NCBI GenBank assembly: GCA_027943335.1
Contig: BSBK01007729.1
Coordinates: forward strand, 248,001 to 312,000
Direction of reading: 5' to 3'
Source: Chamaecyparis obtusa
Taxonomy: Eukaryota; Streptophyta; Pinopsida; Cupressales; Cupressaceae
DNA: 64,000 nt
The translations under genes were made by a program, and so were the position numbers. A model generated the notes under the pieces. That model saw nothing but the letters and a program-made list of their open reading frames with translations, was not told the origin of the DNA and did not search any database. Each line of letters starts with the position of its first letter. Within the stretch, counting starts at the first letter, position 1. This document shows, one piece after another, positions 58,201 to 64,000 of this stretch.

Positions 58201-59703
58201 TCTAACAAGGTTACAGATGCTCTTAGCAGAAGGCAACTATTGCTCACAGAAATGTAGATTGAAGTGGTTGGGTTCAAAGAACTCAAGAATTTTTATCCAG
58301 AGGATCCTAATTTTGGGGAAGCTTGGAAAGCTTGTAAAGAACCTGTTACTCTAGACAGGACAAAGTGGCTAGATTTCATCATCCAGGATGATATGCTATT
58401 TAGAGGGAGTCAGTTGTGCATTCCACAAAGTTATATGAGGGAGAATCTCATCAAGCAGAAGCATAGCAGAGGATTGGCTGGAAGTTTTGGTCATGATAAA
58501 ACCTTTTCTTTGGTTAGTAAGAATTATTATTGGCCACAGTTCCAGCAAGATGTCAAGAAGTTCATACAGAGTTGCAGAGTATATTAGATGACGAAAGGAG
58601 TTAAACAGAATATAGGGTTGTATCAGCTGTTACCTATACTAGAGAAGCCTTGGGAGGATATCAGTATGGACTTTGTTCTTGGTTTACTAAGGACTCAACG
58701 GGGACATGATTCAATATTTGCGGTGGTTGATAGGTTTTCAAAGATGACACATTTCATTCCCTACAAGAAGACTAATGATGTTGTTCATATAGAAGAATTA
58801 TTTTTCAGAGAAGTTGTGAGACTACATGGTTTGCCAAAGACCACAGTTTTAGATCGGGACACTAGGTTTGTTGGATATTTCTAGCATACACTGTGGAAAA
58901 AGTTGAAGATAGATTTGAAGTTTAGTTCATCACATTATCCACAAACAAATGGACATACAGAGGTGGTGAATCAGAGTTTGGGGAATTTGATGAGATGTTT
59001 GGTTGGAGATAAGCCAACGGGATGGGATTTGATTCTACCATAGGAAGAATTTTCATACAATAATTCTATCAACAGGAGCACTGGTAAATCACCATTCTAG
59101 ATTGTATATGGAAGTACTCCAAGAAATGCATCTGAATTGTGAAAGATAGATGAAGGTGAAATAAGTAGTGTTGACGCTGAGGATTTTGTAGAATACTTGA
59201 AGAACATTCATGAGGAAGTGAGGAAGCACATCACCAAAATGAATGCATAGTAAAAGGCTAAGGCAGATGAGAAAAGGAGGTATAAAGAATTTCAGGTTGG
59301 GGATGGAGCCATGGTTCATTTCTGGAAGGAGCAGTTCCTAGTTGGTACATATAACAAGCTGAAAATAAAGAAGTTTGGGCCATGTAAGATATTGAAGAAG
59401 CATGATTTAGGAAATGCATATGAGGTAGAATTGCCTAGTGAGCTGAATATGTCACCCATGTTTAACATTTCAGATTTGGTAGAGTATCATGAAGGAAGTG
59501 TTGAAGATGAGATCACAGTGGCACAATGGAGTATTCTAGCAAGTAGTTCAGATACCAAAAAGATTGAGGATATACTAGATAATCGTGTTGGTAGAAGCAC
59601 AAGAAATAGGACATATGAAGAATATATGGTCAAGTGGAAAGGATGACCTATTGAAGATTCATTTTGGTTGACAAAGGAGGAGGCTAACCGTCTTAGTTTT
59701 TCT
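58200..59703 (+). pseudogene. Chromovirus integrase with chromodomain, unit 1
   Basis: HHCC region at about 58450-58590 (last Cys lost: SCRVY). Core at about 58640-59120 with [15 protein letters not shown] (first Asp), [11 protein letters not shown] (second Asp) and NGHTEVVNQSLGNL (Glu). The GPF module is at about 59370-59450 (KFGPCKILKKHDLGNAYEVE). A C-terminal chromodomain follows at about 59600-59700 with YEEYMVKWKG and PIEDSFWLTKEE, probably targeting integration to modified histones. There are several stops, including one after KWKG. Positions 59704-59753 are a short 3' leader without an obvious polypurine tract. Confidence 0.9.
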
Positions 59704-59753
59704 CTACACACCTAAGTCGTGATAGGGTCACTTCTCAAATTACCCTAGGTGTC

Positions 59754-60550
59754 TAATGCAGGAGCATCCTGGGTGTAAGAGCAATCTTGCATCACCCAAA
59801 AATATTTCTATTTGCTTTACAATAAGGGCTATCTTGTGCAGAGCTGCTATTTATGGGAACTTACTATTTTTAGTAAGTTGGTCATAAGATCTCAAAATAT
59901 TTTGATTTCACAAGTGGAGGTTCATCTTAGTCATATCAGCCTACCAATTGAGTTTCATCGCCATATCATCTTTATTGGTGAAGTTATTGAGGTTTCTAGG
60001 TATGAAATATTTCAAGTCAATTTTGAAGGCCTTAGAGGCTCCGAATCGCTGTCAAACCCCGATTGACTAGAGCTTGCGTGAGTTAGGCACTGTAGATCTC
60101 GACATGGCGTTTCTGAAAAGTGGTTATAATAGAAAATCGAACCTATTTTTAGAAAGTTATGGCCTCTGAAAGCTGGGCTACCTAAAAGCATATTTTGTAT
60201 TTTTTCTTAGCCAACCCTATGTAAAAAGAAAAGAAAAGAAAATAATTCTTAGGATTGTCAGCCTTTAGGGCTAATTTTTTGGAACCTTCTCGGGCAGTGG
60301 AAATTGTCTATATAAAGAAGTTCCGTAGTGTTGTCTAGGGCAGTTTTGGGTAGTAGATCTGAGTTTTGATTCGATGCTTTGGCCTACAGAATATTGCAAA
60401 GAAAAATGCCCATGTGGCTTTGCATGTAAGAGTTTTTTAAATTCCACATTTGTGGAGATAATAAAAAGCCCATTTTGTGTTCTTGCAAATCATTGTTGTT
60501 TCTCTATTTCTGTTATGTGTTTGTGGGATTAAGGGGAGAACCCTTCATCA
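59754..60550 (+). repeat. Chromovirus LTR 2, shared by both units
   Basis: 797 bp, starting TAATGCAGG (TG changed to TA) and ending CCCTTCATCA. It serves as 3' LTR of unit 1 and 5' LTR of unit 2. Confidence 0.92.
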
Positions 60551-60552
60551 AG

Positions 60553-60564
60553 TGGTATCAGAGT
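60553..60564 (+). other. Primer-binding site, chromovirus unit 2
   Basis: TGGTATCAGAGT, one base from the iMet site (C to T at the end). Confidence 0.88.
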
Positions 60565-60651
60565 AGGAGTTCCTAAGTGTGTAAACAGATTGCCGACTAT
60601 GAGGCAGTTTGCACTAGGACTGTGGTTAGGGTTTCGACGTGTATTACAAAA

Positions 60652-61735
60652 ATGCCTCCACAAAGAGAACAAGGCCGAAGAGCTAGTGTTGTGACACCTG
60701 AGGTTAGAGAGCTCCAGAGACAAATGTGAGCATTGCAAGAGTAGATTCATAGAGGAATGAATCTTAATGTAAGAGAAGAAAGTAATGATGAAGTGAAAAA
60801 AAAATTGATTAGGAATGAGAAGGAGAACTTCCGAACACAGAAGAAGAAAGGCTTTTCCAAGCCCTTTCCAAGATCATGAAGAGACCTAAAATCAAGGTTC
60901 CTACATTTTCGAGGAATCTTAGCCTAGAAGAATTGATCGATTGGATCAATGAATGTGAAGAATGTTTTGAGTATGTGGATGTTGAGGATCGTGATAGGGT
61001 CAAATTTGCGAAGGCAAGACTGAAAGGTGATGCAAAGATCTGGTGGCAAGAGGTTCAGTTGGAGAGAAATAGAAGAGGGAAAGATAAAATCACAAGATGG
61101 GATTGAATGGTGGACAAATTAAAGAGACAATTCATTCCCATTGATTATGAGCTTGATCTACTGAAGAAAATGAAAAGTTTGGAGCAAGCAGGAAGATCTG
61201 TTCAGGAGTATATAGAGGAGTTCTATTGACTCCTCATCAGAATAGGCCATGCAGAAGTTGATAAGGAGAAAGTTGCCTGTTACCTTAATGGGTTAAGGCC
61301 GAGCATTTCGAAAGAGTTGAGTCTGGTTCGAATGAATAGTATTAAAGAGGCATATCAGTTTGCCCTAAAAGTAGAAGAAAAGCTTAACAAAAAATTTGAG
61401 AGCAAACAAAGTGGAAGAGGTCATGGTGGAAGATCTAGTGGACGGTCATATAGAGGCCAAAATGAAGATCTAAAAAAGAAGGATGAAGCCAGTAGTAGTT
61501 AGAACCAAAGGGGAAAGAATTCTAATCATTTCCAAGATCAAAGTAATAGAGATCAGAGAGGAAGAGGATGAGGACTAGGATATGGAAGAGGAGGTTTCTG
61601 TGGAACATTTTTTCACTGTAGAGAAGAAGGTCATAGGGCATTTGAATGTCCTTAGCATCAAGGAAGGACAGATAGGAGAAATGAAGGCTAGGCCAGAGTT
61701 GCGCATGTAGATGAAGATGCCAGATCTGCACATTC
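60652..61735 (+). pseudogene. Chromovirus gag, unit 2
   Basis: Starts MPPQREQGRRASVVTPEVRE at 60652. The 60876-61106 part is open and shows LSLEELIDWINECEECFEYV and RLKGDAKIWWQEV. 61317-61502 holds AYQFALKVEEKLNKKFESK. The knuckle near 61610-61650 keeps CREEGHRAFEC. Stops are fewer than in unit 1 but still disabling. Confidence 0.85.
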
Positions 61736-61749
61736 TGAAGATGTTGAAA

Positions 61750-63415
61750 GAGGGAAAATGCTGACTAACAGAAGAGTTCTCTTGAGTAGTGAAAATGAAC
61801 CTAAACAAAGGAGCCTATTTCACACCAGGTGCAAGTGTGAGGGTAAGTGTTGTGATGTGATTATTGATAGTGGTAGCACTAATAATCTAGTGTCAGAAGA
61901 GATGGTGACAAAATTGAAGCTCAAGAGGTAGAAACACCCACATCCATATCGAATTTCTTGGGTATACGATGACCACAAGGTCATGGTCAGTGAACAATGT
62001 ATAGTGAAGTTCAAGATTGGTGGGTACCAAGATGAGGTACTATGTGATATCATACCTATCGATGCATGTCATATGTTATTGGGTAGACCATGGCAGTTTG
62101 ATACATGTGCTATACATGATGGTCATGTGACTACCTATTCCCTGACAAAGGATGGAGTGCGGAATAAGCTAAAGCCATTGAATGAAATAGAAGAAAAGGT
62201 ATGTGGTAATGCAAGAATAACTTTTGTTGATGGAAGAAAGTTCCTAGATGGTATGAGGCATGAACATATGTGCTTTGCTTTAATTCCAAAAGTTGGTAAA
62301 GAAGAAGTAGAAGATGTACCTATAGAAGTTGCAGGTTTGCGGAATGAGTTTCAGGATATTGTGTCTGATAATGTGCCTGATGGATTACCACCAGTGAGAA
62401 AGATCAGTCATCAGATGGATTTTATCCCAGGAGCTAGTTTTCCTAATAAGGTGGCACATAGAATGACACTTGCAGAAAGTGAAGAGTTGAATAGGCAAGT
62501 GAATGAATTATTGTAGAAAGGGTTGATTCAGGAGAGTCTCAGTCCTTGTGCTGTACTTATTGTACTAGCACAAAAGAAAAATGGTGAATGGAGGATGTGT
62601 ACAGATTCCAGAGCTATAAACAAGATCACAATCAAGTATAGGTTTCTATTGCCATGGATGGATGATATTATGGTCTGTTTGAGTGGAGCTGTGTATTTCT
62701 CCAAGATAGATCTAAAGAGTGGATATCATCAGATTCGGATTAGAGAAGGAGATGAGTGGAAGACTACCTTCAAGACAAGAGAAGGACTGTATGAATGGTT
62801 AGTCATGCCTTTTGGGTTAACCAATGTACTAAGCACTTTCATGCGGCTCATGAATGAGGTTTTGAAATAATTTCTAGGTAGGTTTGTCATTGTTTACCTA
62901 GATGATATTTTGATCTTTAGTGAGACATTGGAGGATCATATGATGCATATTCATATGGTATTTGACAAGCTGAGAGAAGAGAAATGTTTATTAATTTGAA
63001 GAAGTGCAATTTTGTGAAGAAAGAGTTAGTGTATTTGGGATTTGTAGTTTCAGCAGAAGGTCTAAAAATGGACCCAAAGAAGGTATAGGCTATCCTTCAA
63101 TGACCTGCTCCAAGGAGTGCTACTAAGGTAAGATCTTTTCATGGTCTAGCTAGCTTTTATAGAAAGTTTATCAAAAAATTTAGAAGTATTTGTGGAGCCT
63201 TGACTGAAACAATGAGAGGGGATAGAAAAGAGTTTTCAATTGTTGAAACAGAAAGTTACAGAACAACTTGTTTTAGCACTTCTAAATTTTAATTAGGTGT
63301 TTCAAGTAGATTGTGATGCTAGTGGTACTGCAATAGGAGCTGTTATGAGCCAAGAAGAGTTATACATTTTTTTTGAAACATAGGAGTGGAAAGTCTAACA
63401 GGGTTCTAGATGCTC
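61750..63415 (+). pseudogene. Chromovirus protease, RT and truncated RNase H, unit 2
   Basis: Protease at about 61855-62100 (DVIIDSGSTNNLVS; MLLGRPWQFDT). A 177-codon open stretch (61983-62516) leads into RT, with [46 protein letters not shown] and [15 protein letters not shown] (catalytic YLDD). A one-base loss near 62984 shifts the frame. RNase H is reduced to its two ends (CDASGTAIGAVMSQEE, then ALSRR-type text at about 63410), the same defect as in unit 1. Confidence 0.88.
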
Positions 63416-64000
63416 TTAGCAGAAGGAAACTATTGCTCAGAAATGCAGTTTGAAGTGGTTGGGTTCAAGGAACTCATGAATTTGTATCCAAAGGATCTTG
63501 ATTTTGGGGAAGCTTGGAAAGCTTGTAAAGAACCTGTTACTCTAGATAGGATAAAATGGCTAGATTTCATCATCTACGATGATATTCTATTCAGAGAGAG
63601 TCAGTTGTACATTCCATGAATTTCTTTGAGGGAGAATCTCTTCAAGGAGAATTATTATTGGTCGTGATAAAATCCTTGCTTTGGTTAGTGAGAATTATTA
63701 TTGGCCATAGTTGTAGCAAGATGTCAAGAAGTTCGTACAGAGTTATAGAGTATGTCAAATGGTGAAAGGAGTGAAACAAAATATAGTGTTGTATCAACCA
63801 TTACCTATACTAGAGAAGCCTTGGGAGGATATCAGTACGGAATTTGTTCTTGCTTTACCGAGGACTCAGTGGGGATATGATTCAATATTTGTGGTGGTTG
63901 ATAGCTTTTCAAAGATGACACATTTCCTTCCCTGCAAGAAGACTAATGATGTTGTTCATATAGTAGAATTGTTTTTTAGAGAAGTTGTGAGACTACAGGG
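63415..64000 (+). pseudogene. Chromovirus integrase start, unit 2 (cut by window end)
   Basis: QFEVVGFKELMNLYPKDLDF and the following AWKACKEPVTLDRIKWLDFI match unit 1. The HHCC region (63625-63760) is damaged by a small deletion after 63640. The core begins with a changed first site (ISTEFVLALPRT in place of [12 protein letters not shown]). Confidence 0.85.

Larger units (their letters stand above)
54620..60550 (+). mobile_element. Ty3/gypsy chromovirus, unit 1 of a head-to-tail pair
   Basis: LTR 54620-55416, iMet primer site 55419-55430, gag from 55518, protease, RT, truncated RNase H, integrase with GPF module and C-terminal chromodomain (to about 59703), then an LTR 59754-60550 of the same length (797 bp). 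The order RT-RH-INT and the chromodomain make it a chromovirus. It interrupts the PMD pseudogene on the left. On the right its LTR runs straight into a second internal region with its own primer site, so that LTR is shared and a normal TSD cannot be seen. Confidence 0.93.
59754..64000 (+). mobile_element. Ty3/gypsy chromovirus, unit 2, runs off the window
   Basis: After the shared LTR come primer site (60553-60564), gag, protease, RT, truncated RNase H and the integrase start, collinear with unit 1. The window end corresponds to about 58833 of unit 1. Unit period from LTR start to LTR start is 5134 bp. Confidence 0.92.

Overview
The window is repeat-dense, AT-rich plant nuclear DNA with no intact cellular gene. 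Almost everything recognisable is a decayed retrotransposon. Priming sites matching plant initiator-Met tRNA, Ty1/copia and Ty3/gypsy lineages with plant-type domain orders (a chromovirus with a chromodomain, and a Tat-type element with a second RNase H), plant mobile domain (PMD) pseudogenes and deep nesting point to a seed plant with a very large genome. A gymnosperm (conifer) is my best guess, by inference only.

Layout. 1-3508: 5' part of a minus-strand Ty3/gypsy element, with a solo LTR of another family (1538-2400) inserted in its gag. This element itself sits in a non-coding terminal-inverted-repeat (TIR) element (remnant 3509-4108). 4577-6420: minus-strand PMD pseudogene. 7665-47841: one giant nest whose outermost element is a large-LTR element lacking gag-pol (LARD-like), bounded by a perfect TAGTC target-site duplication (TSD). 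Without later insertions it has ~4.63-kb LTRs and a ~2.3-kb internal region with one decayed long ORF. Its 5' LTR holds a full-length copia (9952-17077). Its internal region holds a minus-strand copia (20495-41412), which holds a solo LTR (25751-38886, TSD ATAAC), which holds an 11.8-kb Tat-type gypsy (26404-38249, TSD GGATG). Its 3' LTR holds a 1-kb TIR element (45820-46819). 47842-54619: low-complexity flanks, a third TIR element (49892-50901), short degenerate repeat arrays and a second PMD pseudogene (plus strand, 54250-54619). 54620-64000: two chromovirus units head to tail, sharing the middle LTR (LTR-internal-LTR-internal, running off the window).

All coding sequence is broken. Most premature stops are TAG or TAA, and where two copies can be compared several sit opposite CAG or CAA, as expected of methylated, silenced repeats. 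The Tat element shows how its enzymes were arranged: protease, archaeal-type RNase H, reverse transcriptase, a catalytically degenerate native RNase H, then integrase. The most unusual object is the LARD-like element: giant LTRs around a single ~540-codon acidic ORF of unknown family with a C-terminal hydrophobic segment and no recognisable gag or pol. I saw no tRNA or rRNA gene and no CRISPR array.
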